Assembly: GCA_000320545.1 (NCBI GenBank)
Contig: ADNK01002596.1
Span: 116,331-180,330, forward strand
Source: Bigelowiella natans CCMP2755
Lineage: Eukaryota > Cercozoa > Chlorarachniophyceae
Direction: 5' to 3'
DNA length: 64,000 nt
The notes below the pieces were generated by a model. The model ran no database searches and was not told the origin of the DNA. It saw nothing but the letters and a program-made list of their open reading frames with translations. Of this stretch, positions 12,477 to 25,073 are shown piece by piece; within the stretch, counting starts at the first letter, position 1, and the number at the start of each line of letters is the position of its first letter. The position numbers were made by a program, and so were the translations under genes.

Positions 12477-12619
12477 TAGAGTCGTCAGGAGCACCACCAA
12501 GTGCAGCAGCAGCAGCAGGTAATCATTATTAAAAAGCTTACTCAGCAGCTAACATATGATAATAAGAAACTCTCAGGCCGCCCTTCCTCCTCTCCTCCAA
12601 ACATAAAAGTACAGAAGTG

Positions 12620-12690
<71 letters not shown>

Positions 12691-15465
12691 GAGTAGCAGT
12701 ATAGCTCTCATATCATCATCATCATCATCATCATCATCATTGAGTATGATCACCAACATATATACAACAACCAGTCGTATTATTACGATTATTACCTTCA
12801 GAATGGAGAGGAAGAGAGCAAATATATTTTCACTATCTGTAGAGCCAGCAATGATCGAGTAGAACTCATCACACAATTTACTAATAAATCATGGGGAGAG
12901 TATTGACGAAATTAAGGAAACAAGATGACACAGAGAACAAATTAGTCAATTGAATATTGTGATAATATCCGTTTGATTAATTTCGTGAGTAGTTACGATG
13001 ATTGCGACGTAAGTAGTGATAATTTAATCCAATCACTTATTTTGAACTAGTATCATCGTCAAACATCTCTTCATATGCAGCAGCAGCAGCAGCAGCAGCA
13101 AATAAATCAAAACGTCTCCTGTTTCTTTTAAATAATAACAACCTTTGCAATTTTCTTTTTATGCGAGCAAAATGCTGAATACCGCCGTTATGCATGAATG
13201 TGAAGGTTTTCCACTTGAAACTAGAAAGAAGAATCATCATTGTAATTACAGATATCAATACATGAATATATGCTAGCAGCTGTGAAGATAAGGAGATTAT
13301 TAGAAGATTGCTCATCGTATGATGCTCCTTTCTATAAAAATACGGGAGGCATTAATATTCATGATATCTAACTTCTTCTCCCTCCTAGCTGCTGACGGGA
13401 ACAACATTATCATCCATTCATTCATTCATTCATGATGACAAACTACTTCGTTCTTTCTGTGCTGCTGCTACTACTACTACAACTACTACAAGTGCTTCTT
13501 AAGATGTCGTACGGATGGCAATTCTGAATGGAAACAGATCCAACGATAGGGTCAAGTCCTGGAGATGTCATCGCTCTAACACTGTTATCATGATGATGAT
13601 GATGTTGTTGTTGATCATCATCATTATGTAATACAAAAATAAGTATTCACCAGCACATACGTGCACAGCTTATACTAGAGTACCTAATAGGCTCCGAAAA
13701 TATAAACATAAGATGATATAAATATAAATATAATATTCAGTGTTATTCATTCGCTCATTCAAACCAGTATACGCATTCATATGTTCAAATACAAGAATTT
13801 GTAATACTACAAACGGTAATATAATATATATTATATATATATATATAATCAATAGCCGTATTGATGATGATGACGATGGTCTCGACTGCGTTACATTACA
13901 TCGCTGCTACTACTACTCACTGAGCAAAGACTGTTGGAGATTTTATTACACGTCCTGAATGATGAAGAAGTGGAGAAGAAAAGAGAGGGATGATAAAGAA
14001 TAACAAGTGAAATAGAGTGCTGGTCTCTTTCAGCTACCTACTATATTTCCGGCAATCAGATCATCTGATGAATGGTGCTGCTAGCGGCAGAAAGTAGTAG
14101 TATTTAAATGTGTTATTATTTTTAAAACGTTTGTGGTGTAGTTCTTCTTCTTCTTCTTCTTCTTGTTCTCCTTCTAGTTCTCCGTCATTATCTTATGATT
14201 ACCCAGTTCTATTAGGTTCATATCTCCCTGTTTAATGTATTGATTGCACGTAATCAGCAGCACCAGCAGCAGAAAAGACAATGAGAATTGAATGTCGTTA
14301 TTCTTTTTAATATCGTTTTACTATTGTCAATACTACTACTGCTACTACTACTACTCCTACTATTACTATTTCTGCTACTTTCTTACTTTCTTACTTACTT
14401 ACTTACTACCCATGAAGGCTGTGTGCTCCGAAATACGCATGATTGTTCGTCCTATACGGTTGTAGTAGTGGTAGTAGTAGTAGGAGAAGAAGAAGAAGAA
14501 GTATAGTAGGAGGAGAAGAAGAAGAAGTACAGTAGTTCATCCAATGCATACTTGATGATAATAAAGAAGTATAGTAATTCATCCAATGCATGCTTGATAT
14601 AATAAAAAACATTATTCTTTTTCACAAACGATTGTTTTTATTGTCATTTACAGCAAAACAGAAAGAATTAAGCTGAATGCTTAAAAATGAGATTGTAGAC
14701 AACAACAATAACAACAACCATGAGTAGTACATTGTAAGCAAGCAACCACTACTGCTACCGACAGCTAGTACAAAGTTGATAATTAACTTTGCTGCTGCTA
14801 ATAATAATAATAGTAATAGTAGTAATAATAATAATGACAATAATAATAATAAGAATAATAATAATAATGCCACCTTAACATCCGTTGAATACCAAGCGAC
14901 ACCAAAACCATCAGCATTCACTAAATATTCAAAGAATTTCAGTCGAATCATCACTACATAATCCAGTTTAGCTACACAGACTAGTATCTAGCGAGTGTTT
15001 TAGTTGACGAGATTTGATCATCATCATTGTTATCACTCTGTTGGACATCGCCATCCATCACGCTGCTAGCTGTATGGTGGATGATGACGGGCTAACAACT
15101 TATTATATGTGTCATTATACTTTCTCTACTACCTCTGCAATTTCGTTTTTCTGCTATCAATTTGCTTGAATATTGACATCCTACGAGGTAAAACATTACT
15201 GTTTGTTCTAGTACTAAGCGCCTATGCTCACCGAAGATACATAGCAGTGATGATGAGTATTTGTAGTTCTTCGCGGTATTCATGTAAGATGATAAATAAG
15301 GAAGCAAAAAAGGCAACTTTGAAATTTGCTTTGATCAAAATATGATGTGTGTCTTACTTATGTTTACATGTGAAGCGTTTGTATGAGTGTTTACCATCTC
15401 GATATGTCTAGGAATTGTGTGTGTACAAAATGATGCCCATATCCAACCCATACTGGCCGGTTTTT

Positions 15466-15506
<41 letters not shown>

Positions 15507-15709
15507 GTCTCTACCTGGATGATATTTTGCATCCTTGGCTTGGTGAACGATTGAGTTCTCCGGATACGTTAGTATAGTGCTCAAACGTACAGGATTCCCT
15601 TTATATGCTAAGCAAAAATACAGAGCACATGTCAGTCACAGCCAGCACATATTAGCCAAACGAGGAAGCAAAATCGTCATTGCTGGTACTCACCCATCCA
15701 TCGGCACAT
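10868..15709 (-). CDS. DUG3: Class II glutamine amidotransferase, DUG3 type
   Basis: Sixteen small exons (16-121 nt) on the minus strand give 325 aa with every phase matched: 15709-15694, 15452-15395, 15180-15133, 15062-15037, 14920-14874, 14451-14410, 14077-14038, 13806-13765, 13558-13513, 13220-13143, 12880-12796, 12594-12542, 12104-12000, 11892-11822, 11410-11311 and 10988-10868. The protein starts MCRWM, so Cys2 becomes the N-terminal nucleophile of Ntn-type amidotransferases. Family landmarks follow in order: NADGFGVAWY, VFRSTQPSW, NCHPF, FMHNGGI, IAGSTDSENIFALFL, SLNLAVTNG, EPPSLYF, CVIVSSEPLT and WNLV. In yeast, Dug3 pairs with Dug2 to remove the glutamate of glutathione in the cytosol. 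Length is close to fungal members. The introns are mostly microsatellite. Exon 7 may start three bases earlier. Confidence 0.85.
11143..11280. repeat. (GA)n and (AT)n microsatellites
   Basis: A GA tract (about 11144-11183) and an AT tract (about 11248-11279) lie in the last intron of the DUG3-like gene. Confidence 0.9.
11691..11776. repeat. Perfect 43-bp tandem duplication in an intron
   Basis: Two identical 43-bp copies (11691-11733 and 11734-11776) lie in the intron between exons 14 and 15 of the DUG3-like gene. Confidence 0.95.
12440..12690. repeat. (AAT)n and compound (TA)n(TG)n microsatellites
   Basis: An AAT tract (about 12441-12473) lies in intron 12 of the DUG3-like gene. A compound TA/TG tract (12621-12690) lies in intron 11. 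Confidence 0.9.
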
Positions 15710-16311
15710 GTCGTGATCAATTACGCCCTAAGGTATTATTATTGTTGTTGCAAATACAGATCGACGTTGAACGATCAAAGCATAAAAGGAAAATGGTTAT
15801 TCTATCTATCTAATTTCTTTGGCGATAAATGAATGTTGGGTTTATTGTCGGCAGTGGAGGAGGCTACAACAATGCTTATCGAACCAAATCATGAATTTAT
15901 TGGAATTTATGTTGTTAAGAACTAAATAGAAGGAGGATTTCTCACTTAGTTTGTTCCAAAGCCCTTTCTTTCTCTCTCTCTCTCCTCCTCCTCCTCCTCC
16001 CAATAATCCGTTCTGGAATAATGAATGAGAACTGGTAGAGGAGAGAAGACCCCCAGTTCACGTCTCACAACGTTTTTTATCCTATTTTCCCTAAACTCTT
16101 CGATAATACCTGTCGTAACAATGAAACATCATCTAATAAAATAACCCAAAAAAACCATGCTGTTTTCTATTGCGTCATTTCTTCCGATATGTCGTAACGT
16201 AGTTATAGTCGTAGTCGCAGCAGCAGTTGTTCTAGGGAAATGAGAAATTTCTTGGTGTTCCTCTCTTTTTCTGTAGAATTTTCCTGAGAGGGAGGAGGGA
16301 GGACCTCATTC

Positions 16312-16351
<40 letters not shown>

Positions 16352-16475
16352 CCCAACTCCAACTTTTAGAGCTTCTTCTTTGGTCTCATAAAGGTCACTA
16401 CTCGTAGGCTATCACTCGCACCGATAGAGAGAAACAAAAATTCTCAATGAGAAATTCTTATTTTTGTCCATACAG
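15710..16475. other. Divergent region between DUG3-like and LRR genes
   Basis: This is the presumed shared promoter region of two divergent genes. It contains a CT-rich stretch near 15968-16000 and a TG tract at 16314-16348. The first exon or exons of the LRR gene should lie here or just after. I could not fix them: an ATG at about 16158 opens a short hydrophobic frame, but its phase does not join the next exon. Confidence 0.4.
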
Positions 16476-17303
16476 GAGAGCGCTGAGTGATGCCGGTAGA
16501 CGAAGTAGTCTCAGTGTCTCCAGTATCAGCAGCACGATCCAGTTGCATCAACACAGATGCTTTGTGTTCGAAAGGGCGAGTTCCAAGCTTGTTTGAAATT
16601 ATAATGAGGTGATGATCACTGCAAATTCATGTCTCAAAATAATGAAAGCTATCTCTTGAGCAATGAAAGAATGATGTCATTGAACAGTAGTGAGTGATTC
16701 GAAGAATATTGCTGGCACTGATACTACATATATGAGGACTAAATGTAATAGAAGAGGGTTTGTGCGATGTGGGTTTAGCGTTTCTTCATCACATATTTAC
16801 TATCACACCCCTAATAATTCTTAGAGCTGTTGGACGACGACCTGACACACTGCTTGAAATTTCTAATGCACATCTCAGTATGATCCCTTCTTTCATTTTG
16901 GAGGTAGTAGTTGTTGTTGTTGTAGTAGTAGTAGGTGCTCAAGTCAAGGGCACAGTGCATCATCTATAAATAAAGGACTACTATTTAAATGATCAAAATA
17001 ATGTGTTGGTCCATTTTATTCAGAGACTAATACGGGAATTCGGATCCCATCCTTTATCGTTAAACCATCTTGAAAAGTAGTACTACTAGTAGTAGCGCAA
17101 TTGGAGATCAGCACAACAAACACACACAAATACCTTCAATGCATCACTGACACGTATTCACATGGATTTCCCCTCTCATATAAGATTTTGTTAGATAAAT
17201 TAATTATATATTACACATACAAAAAAAAGCTCACATCATATACACATGAATATGTTTTTTTCTTTTTTTTAATATGTGCGTGTGCATGCGTGAGTGCGCA
17301 TAT

Positions 17304-17337
<34 letters not shown>

Positions 17338-17735
17338 TGTGCCGTGCCGTGTAGCACTGGGTAGCGTTGGTGGCAAAGCAGCTTATATTTTAATTTACAT
17401 GAGCACGTGGACAAAGTTGTAGTTGTAGTCTCGCTTTTACTATAGAAGATCGTAGAAACTTTCAGGGATCTTAAATGATGATAGATGGCGTGAAGGAGGA
17501 GACGGTTTAACACAAGTATATATTTTGTATTACTGCAGAAGCAGAACCACCAGCAGTAACAGCAGAAATAATATCAAATTAATACTTGTTAAATGTTAAA
17601 GGTTAAGCTGGGTTCCGAATCTTCGATCTATAGTTTTGTCTTCAGCATCGACAGGAGAAGATCATCTGATCGAGCTTTCGCGTCACTCTGAAACTCTTGA
17701 ATCACTCACAATTTCTGGATTAGCGGTAATAGTCT

Positions 17736-17767
<32 letters not shown>

Positions 17768-19101
17768 CTTCTTTATCCACAATCCACTTGAAATGCTAAA
17801 GGTGGGTGGTGATGGACATAGTGCTACTGCTGTTGCTCCGTCATTATCATTCTCTCTAATCATTTTGAGGAGCATGTATTTGAATAGAGTCAAAACCTAC
17901 CTACGACGTGCTTTGCCTACTTAAGACAATTTCCACATCTCCAAATATTGCGGTAGAAGATGATGATTTACTACTACATTAGTCCCCATCACCGCCACCA
18001 CCAGCACATTAGTGTATTATAGCACTTAAAGCGACTACAACCATCTATCTCCTATAGCTACTAGCTATACTACTAATCATGTTGATGATAACATCGATGC
18101 TAAAGTTTTGACAATGAATGGATGGAAAAGATACTGTCTTTTTCCTGCTTGCACAGAATCGAAGGACTTGCAGCAAGTTTTGCGAAAAAGAAAACACGTG
18201 CTGAATTTCTCATCAGTGGTGAGTCTTTTGTTTTATCGTAGACAGAGTTAGAGCAACAACTATATACAACATATATCTTGTTGTGCTGTGTGTGCTGTTC
18301 TGTTTATGCAGGAGGAAGAAGACGGACAGCAGAAGAAAGAGGAGGAGGAGTAGTCAATATTGACTCCTACTGCTGCTGGAAATTGGCTGCTGGAATCTCT
18401 GAAGTGAGTGAGTGATGATGATAGTGATGATTGATAGTGATGATGATGATGATGTGGTGGTCAAGTGAAGAAGGATAAAATTGATCATCTACTATTTGTG
18501 AAAGTCACTTGGCGACCTGAAGAAATTGCACACGTTGGAATTGCCCAAATGTCAATTGAGAAAGGGGTACTAGTTGATTGAGTAGTAGTAGTGGTGACCT
18601 GTAGCCAATTAGTAAGTACATGAGGAGATGAAAATGATGATGATGATGATTATAATGATTGGTGATGGTGATGATGGTGATGTTACTGGCTATGATGATG
18701 TTTTTGCTACGCGATGTCGTTCATGGTTTACTGCTGCATTTCGGTTTGTTGCAAAAAGAAATATTATACTATTCAGATTGTCTTCCGTTGATGTTGATTC
18801 GTCGTTATTGCAGATTTGTTCATTATGATACATGTATATAATATAAATATGTGTGTATGTTCTTCTGGTTCGTGCAACAATGAAAAGAGATTTGAACGGA
18901 ATAGCTGCACATGTGAGGAGACTAGAGGTCCTTAATCTCAATGGAAATAATGGGTACTACTGCTACTGCTACTACTTACTACTACTATTCTGTAATGATG
19001 CATATATTGCTTGCTTCTACTGCTAGGGACAAGAATGTAGTCACTTAAGCATAATCACCTATCAATAGCACCTTTTTTTAACTGCTGGCTGTTGTTATCG
19101 A

Positions 19102-19134
<33 letters not shown>

Positions 19135-19304
19135 GTTTGGCCAAGACAGATATATTCCCTTTGCTCGAAACTAATGGGAACACTCTCAGAGTATTTAAAA
19201 TCAGTGAAGTCCCAATAGATTCAATCGATGCACTTCTTTGTGCCCAACACCTGGAAGTACTCGACTTATCATGGACACTGGTTGATATTATGCATGCATG
19301 AATC

Positions 19305-19347
<43 letters not shown>

Positions 19348-20613
19348 GTATACATATATCTCTGTGTGTGTGACGAATGAAGCAATTGCAGTAGCATAGA
19401 CGGATGCATAGCTCATCTAGATCGTTTATAAACCGCCCTCTATTATATGCGAGAGAGTTATTTTTGTGAATAATGATCGGTGGAAAAACCATGGGAAAAA
19501 AAGGTATCCTTCTTATCGTTTAATGCGCATCTTTTGTTCGTTTAGATAACAGATGAGGGTATTTGTGGCATTGCGCACCTAAAAAAGCTTAGACATCTAG
19601 ACATTTCCGGAACGGCACTTTCAGATGCTGGTAGTACTTATAAACATATTATTATTTAGTGTTGCATGGTAGGTACTCTCCATACAGTTCTTGATTAAAG
19701 TGTTGATAAAGTTTCTCTGTTTGCTGTGTCATTTCTCTTGAATGTAGTTACATACACATAATATATGTAATGTTCGATTGGTTTTTGTTCGTTCCTCCTG
19801 CTGCTGCTGCTACTTTCTTTCTTTCTTTCTTTTATATCAAACCATCAGGTCTAGCTTCCTTCTCTAGTATATGGAATGAGCTACTAAGTATGGATATCTC
19901 TGCTTGTGTCGGCATAAAGGGGGAATTTAAGGATATGATTCTGGATCATACTGTGGATGATAATGATGATGATGATGATGATTTTGAAGGAGCCAATAAC
20001 CAAGATAATTACAATGATGCAGAGGAGAAGAATGAGATGAAGGGAGTGCTGCTCTCGTGTGATGAACCATCATCGTCGCCATCTTCAATGTCGAAACGAA
20101 AGAAGAAAATGACGTCTGGAATGTCATCATCATCATCATCATCAACGCAACCATCTTCACCGTCATTTTCAAATTTAACGCATTTAGTAGCCTCACAGAC
20201 AGGACTTACCGACGAAGGATGCCACCGATTTGTATCAAGTATGGAGACAGCGGCGAGTTAAATAATAGCAGAGAAATGCCACCACCACCTGTCATACATA
20301 AATGAATAGCATTTCGATGATGATAATGATGATAATAAATGACTAAATCTATACAGGATTTCCATTTCTCCAAACGCTTTACATTGGGTCCAATCATTTC
20401 GTCAGTGATATAGGCATCTCTTATATTGTATCGTCGCTTCGTCGTCTCAGACACCTTGATATCTCAAATAATAGAAGGATAACAGATACTTCCATTCACC
20501 TACTTGTGGCTCTGCGACAGCTGACGTCCCTCGACGCATCAAATACAAAGCTGTTATTCTTGAATTCTACCGTTCTCAATTTTGCGAACATGTAGTAGAG
20601 GAAGTAGTAGTAA

Positions 20614-20645
<32 letters not shown>

Positions 20646-22333
20646 TGTCGGTATCTATGTCACTTCTTCCTACCAATGATGATGTACCTTGCTGCTGCTG
20701 CTGCTGCTTATGTAGGTGGTAGTGTGGGATGGATTGTTAGTTGAGCCTCTTCTTGTTGTTGTTGTTCTTCTTCTACTTTATATGCAGGTACAACCTAACA
20801 ACATTACGGATACAGAACTTGGATACTTTGTCCAAATTTAACCTTAGAACTAAGATAGAGAGCATCCTTAAGATGAGGAGGAGTGCTCAATCGGAGGCAG
20901 AAATTTTAGAGGCATCGTCATCATCATCATCATCATCTTCTTCTTCTTCTTCTTCTTCCCCATCATCATTTAAGAGTAGTAGTAATATGTCATTACGACC
21001 GATGCCACTTTCCATTTATTTCGGTTCTACACACGAAGCGACTAGTCTACTACGATATCACCAGAATACCTTTCCTACTCCTAATCCGCGAGCGCTTCGT
21101 CGCAGCAGTCGTGATTTGTCATTCCCCCCATCGCCATCGTCATTATCATCACCTAGGGAAGAAAATAAGAATTGTTCCTCCTCTACCAAGCTACATCTTT
21201 CTACTGTTAGACAACCACCCAAGATTCCGACTACAACCTCCTTCCCCTTGTGTTCATCATCCATGGTTAGTACACTGAAAGGGGACGGTCGTAAGCAACG
21301 ACCTCCCCCCACACTGCTTCTAAAAAATGCTACTGTCCCTTCCGCTACCACTGCTGCTGTATTATCTCGTTTCAATAACAGCAAGCCAAAACACTACCAA
21401 TACTCAATTAGCGAGCTCCTTTGCATGAGACATGCTCATCCTTCATGCCATAGACGACCATCGAAACTACCTCTCATCCCTGGAATTACAACATCGGTGA
21501 CAAAGATGGAGATGAAGTATAGTTACTATTCCTGCAACTACCAGGAGGAAGAGAAAAAGGAAGGGGAAAAACAGCTGCAGCATGAAATTATGGACCAAAG
21601 ATCTAAAAACGTGCGCAACGATGTTGATAATGTTAACGATGACATCACAATATATGATGGTAAAGGAGAATTGGGTGCTTGTGCGTCATCACCGGCATCA
21701 TCACCATCATCATTTTCTTTTTGTTATGGCCCACGATACTTCAAAAGAGAAGAAAGGGGAGAGAAAGTAGGAGAAAAAGCAGCAACCGATACACCAGTAA
21801 TTGAAACAGAACAGCAGCAACAGCAGTTATCATCATTCCCATCGAGAAATAATCCATGGGAAATGCGACGGCAAGAGCGAAGAAGAAGGACACCACAAGA
21901 AAATTGCAACGAACGAATACCAACAGCTAGTAAAACGTTTCACAGCTCATCGACATCTTCATCATTGTCATCCAGATCACTAAGGAGAGCAAAAAGAGGG
22001 AAAAAGAAGATGGGATTGAAAGAGCAATTTGATGAAGCTTGTCGAGTTACTGTCGTTGATTATCATAATGGCAAGGCCACATCTGTCTTTGTGCGCAAAG
22101 ATAGTAGTGTAAGTATCAAAGGTGGGAATGATGGCAGAAGTCACATGAGTAAAAAGAAAAAGAAGAGGATATCTGCTACGAAATCGGATCCGAGGGTTTT
22201 TATCACCGATTCTGAACACAAAGAAAGAATAGCACATTTCAACAATGCGAATCGTAATGGAAGGCGACACGGTGGAAATAAGGCAGGTAGCAATAGAAAA
22301 TGGAAGAAAAAGTCATTGACTGGCTGCGGTTGA
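16476..22333 (+). CDS. Leucine-rich-repeat protein with long Ser-rich basic tail
   Basis: Well-supported exons: 16825-16903, 17024-17076, 17107-17153, 17646-17725, 17888-17907, 17926-17952, 18157-18218, 18354-18403, 18505-18566, 18888-18953, 19136-19280, 19546-19630, 19849-20238, 20357-20591 and 20788-22333. They join in frame to 981 aa. Exons at 16476-16522 and 16757-16772 also fit in phase upstream; the true start is unknown. The first half is a chain of LRRs (LESLTISG, LHTLELPKC, LEVLNLNGNN, LEVLDLSW, LRHLDISG, LRHLDISNN) with TDEG/SDAG turns like the cysteine-containing LRR class. An acidic, Ser-rich insert (about 20000-20160) splits the late repeats. The last exon is Ser-, Arg- and Lys-rich with several KKKK runs, so nuclear or nucleic-acid contact is possible. 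I see no kinase or membrane segment. Confidence 0.75.
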
Positions 22334-25073
22334 ACTCAACAGATGGATGCGTCATTTCCATTGCTCTGTGCCACTTTTGTGGTCTGAGAATTTCACAATG
22401 ATGAAAATTCACAGTTTGTCGCACGTGCACACTTGAGGTTTGCGGGTCGAGAAAGAGAGAAGGGCCAGAGAGAGTTGAGAGCAAACATTGCAAATTTGCC
22501 TGTGCAGAAAATCAACAACAAAATTCTTGGCATGCTAGCATGCGCAACCAATGGTGAACAAGCGTTGAGCAAGCGTTCCTACATTTCTGCAGGCAGACGA
22601 CACGCATTGTCGCGCAAACATTGAACACAGTCTGATGGAGGGAAACAAGGAATGGACAATTGATTGCAAAAATTCCAACCAAAGTGTCGTTTTTCATTTC
22701 ATTGTGTGTGGCACTCATTGGCTCATGAACTGGTGTGGAGTCCAGAGCGATGTGCGCTGTTTTGAAAGGCCAATTGTGTCGCATTCCTCCCTGCGCGCAA
22801 AAGTGCAAAACAAGTGACACAGCAGTTTTCTGTTTTCTGTCTGTCTCGCCAGCTGGTCTGTGTTCAAGAATGGAGCTGGGCACAAATGATTTTTTTTGTT
22901 TTGAAACACGTCATTTGTTTTTTCTTGTGACATTCTGAACAAGTGTTCGATTTGAACAAACAATGCCCACGTGTCGCAAAACCAGTGTTCGATTCGTTCA
23001 AACAATGTTCGAACAACAAGAAGAATGTTTGCAAACAATCTGAAATGTTTTCGAACGGTCACTGAAACAACTGACCAATCCCCTTCACCTTTGATTGGGG
23101 TTGCACATTGCTAGATTGCACGTGTGGGCTTTCATTGTTTGTGTGTGTGGCCTTGCACGCTTGTGCGCAAGTGCTTTGACCTTGCATGCCAGCATGCTTG
23201 CTAGCTTGTGCGCTTTTGCGCTGCACTTGGCATTTTGTCGTGCTCTCAGGCTCACACTTGTGCGCTGCACTTGCACTTTGTCATGCCCACACGTGCTCAC
23301 ATGCTCACCATGCCATCCCCTTCACCCGCCTTCACCCACGATTGGGGTCCAGGGTTGCTGCCTGCACACGCACGTGCACCACCACCTCCAATTTTTGCAC
23401 GACACTCGCACGACACTTTGCAAAAGTGCAAGTGCAGTCTGCACTTGGCTAGTTGGGCTTTCATTGTTTGCACAGCCTTGCGTGCTTGTGCGCTGCACTT
23501 GCACACAACGTCCCCAGCTTTTGCGGAGACATTGCCCCCATTGCTGGGTTGATTTGCAATCAGAAGCACGAGCTTCACGCCAACCACAACGTCCCCGGTG
23601 TTTGCTGTTGCGGAGACATTGCCCGACTGGATGGCACAAATTGGAGGAGGACACATGTCATCCTGACGGGATTCATCCGGGATGAATCTCGTGCACAGAT
23701 CCGAACGTCCTTCACACGGCAACCAAGTCACCGGTGGCTGGCCCCCACCGGTGAACAGGAATGTGGTTCAGGGATGAGGGGAAAAGCCACCCTCGCAACC
23801 GAAAACTCCCCCCGCCCATCACCACTTCGGCGGATGCAACTTTGAATCTTGAGTGCAGGTTCAAACACCCTTGATTTGGCAACCGAGCTAGCGAGTCACC
23901 GGTGGCTGGGGCGACATGTCTGTCCATCCCACCAGTGAACGAGAATGTGATTCATGGGTAGGAGGAAAAGCCACCCTGGTGACCGAAAACCCCCGCTAGC
24001 CCGCCTAGCCGCCCATCACCGCATCGCGCGCCGCATCGCAATTGCCGCATCGGCGATGAAGGGCACCAACTGCACCAACCAGATGACAATCAAACAATTT
24101 GATGTCAAGACAGAATTGCCTGTGCTCACTCATAACGACAAGAATCCATTTGTGATCTTTCATTCTAAGTTGACATCAGCCAGGAATCTCTTCTATTTCA
24201 GGTAAATTTGGCTCATAATACAAGTCTCATCATTAACTTCGAATATCTTTGCATGTGTTGCAATTTTGAAAGTCATTAGATTCTGACAGAAAGATCTTAA
24301 CATTAGAAATTAGCTGGGGAAAATGCTGAGAATGCTTCATTCGAGAATAATGTTCAAATTTATAATCATTTCTTCCTTTCTTTGTTAGAACAATGTGTAA
24401 AATCCGGGATCCCGTTGCCAAATCGTAGTAGCGTATGACATATTGATTTCTTTCATGTTTCTTTTGTTTACACACTAGCATGCATTCTGGTTATTTCTAA
24501 GTGGTTTGTTGCCCGATGCCAATCCTTTTTTATTGGTTCCTCTCTCTCTTTCCTTTCTCTCTGTCTCCGTCTCTCTGTTGACTGCATAATAAGGCCGAAA
24601 CACGGTGACGCGAGGGACCGATGTCATTATGCTGATGGGAAAATACGATATTTTCTTTTACATGTCTTATTTTTCGGTTTATAATTGAGCGATACTAAAC
24701 TGACTTTTCAAATATATGTTATGTCGTATTTAATAAATTATCCTTCTTTAATGAAGGTGAAGAATAAATATGTTCCTCGCTGTGTCTTAAAAAAACCCAG
24801 GCAGGCAAGCCAAACAGGTGTGCTGGTGGGAGCAATGCTTCCATAGCTGGATCTCTATCGTGTTACATAATTTTCCGAGGGACATTTATACTGCTCTAGC
24901 CACATAAGTGTATGCTTGAAACAAAATCGTCGAATATAGTCAAAAAAGGGGACGAGATAACATATATTACAATACTCGCTTCACTCTCATCCCAATCTCT
25001 CGCTTTGATACCTGCGTAGGTCGGGCCGTCGAAATTATTCAATTTGGAAAGGAATTTTTATTCCTTAAGGGTC
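22334..25073. other. Intergenic: GCATGC-rich island, then AT-rich promoter side
   Basis: About 22350-24100 is GC-richer, with GCATGC, CTAGC and GTTCGAAC-like words and several direct repeats. No trinucleotide arrays or gene are visible. About 24200-25073 is plainer AT-rich DNA that probably carries the promoter of the coiled-coil gene. Open frames in 23095-23850 overlap on both strands and have no domain or splice support. Confidence 0.55.
23718..24020. repeat. Imperfect direct repeat pair, about 110-140 bp
   Basis: Copies at 23718-23824 and 23878-24020 share GTCACCGGTGGCTGG, a CCACCRGTGAAC block, GGAAAAGCCACCCT, RACCGAAAACYCCC and GCCCATCACC in the same order. The second copy carries small insertions. 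A shorter pair (GCGGAGACATTGCCC at about 23522 and 23610) lies just upstream. Confidence 0.85.

Noticed and set aside
15109-15345. Plus-strand leucine-rich frame that looked like an early LRR exon
   Set aside because: It lies antisense to DUG3-like exon 3 and does not join the LRR exons in phase.
15577-15813. Plus-strand frame with good-looking residues before a GTATTA donor
   Set aside because: It is the antisense of the first DUG3-like exon (MCRWM), whose family motif and phase chain are far stronger.
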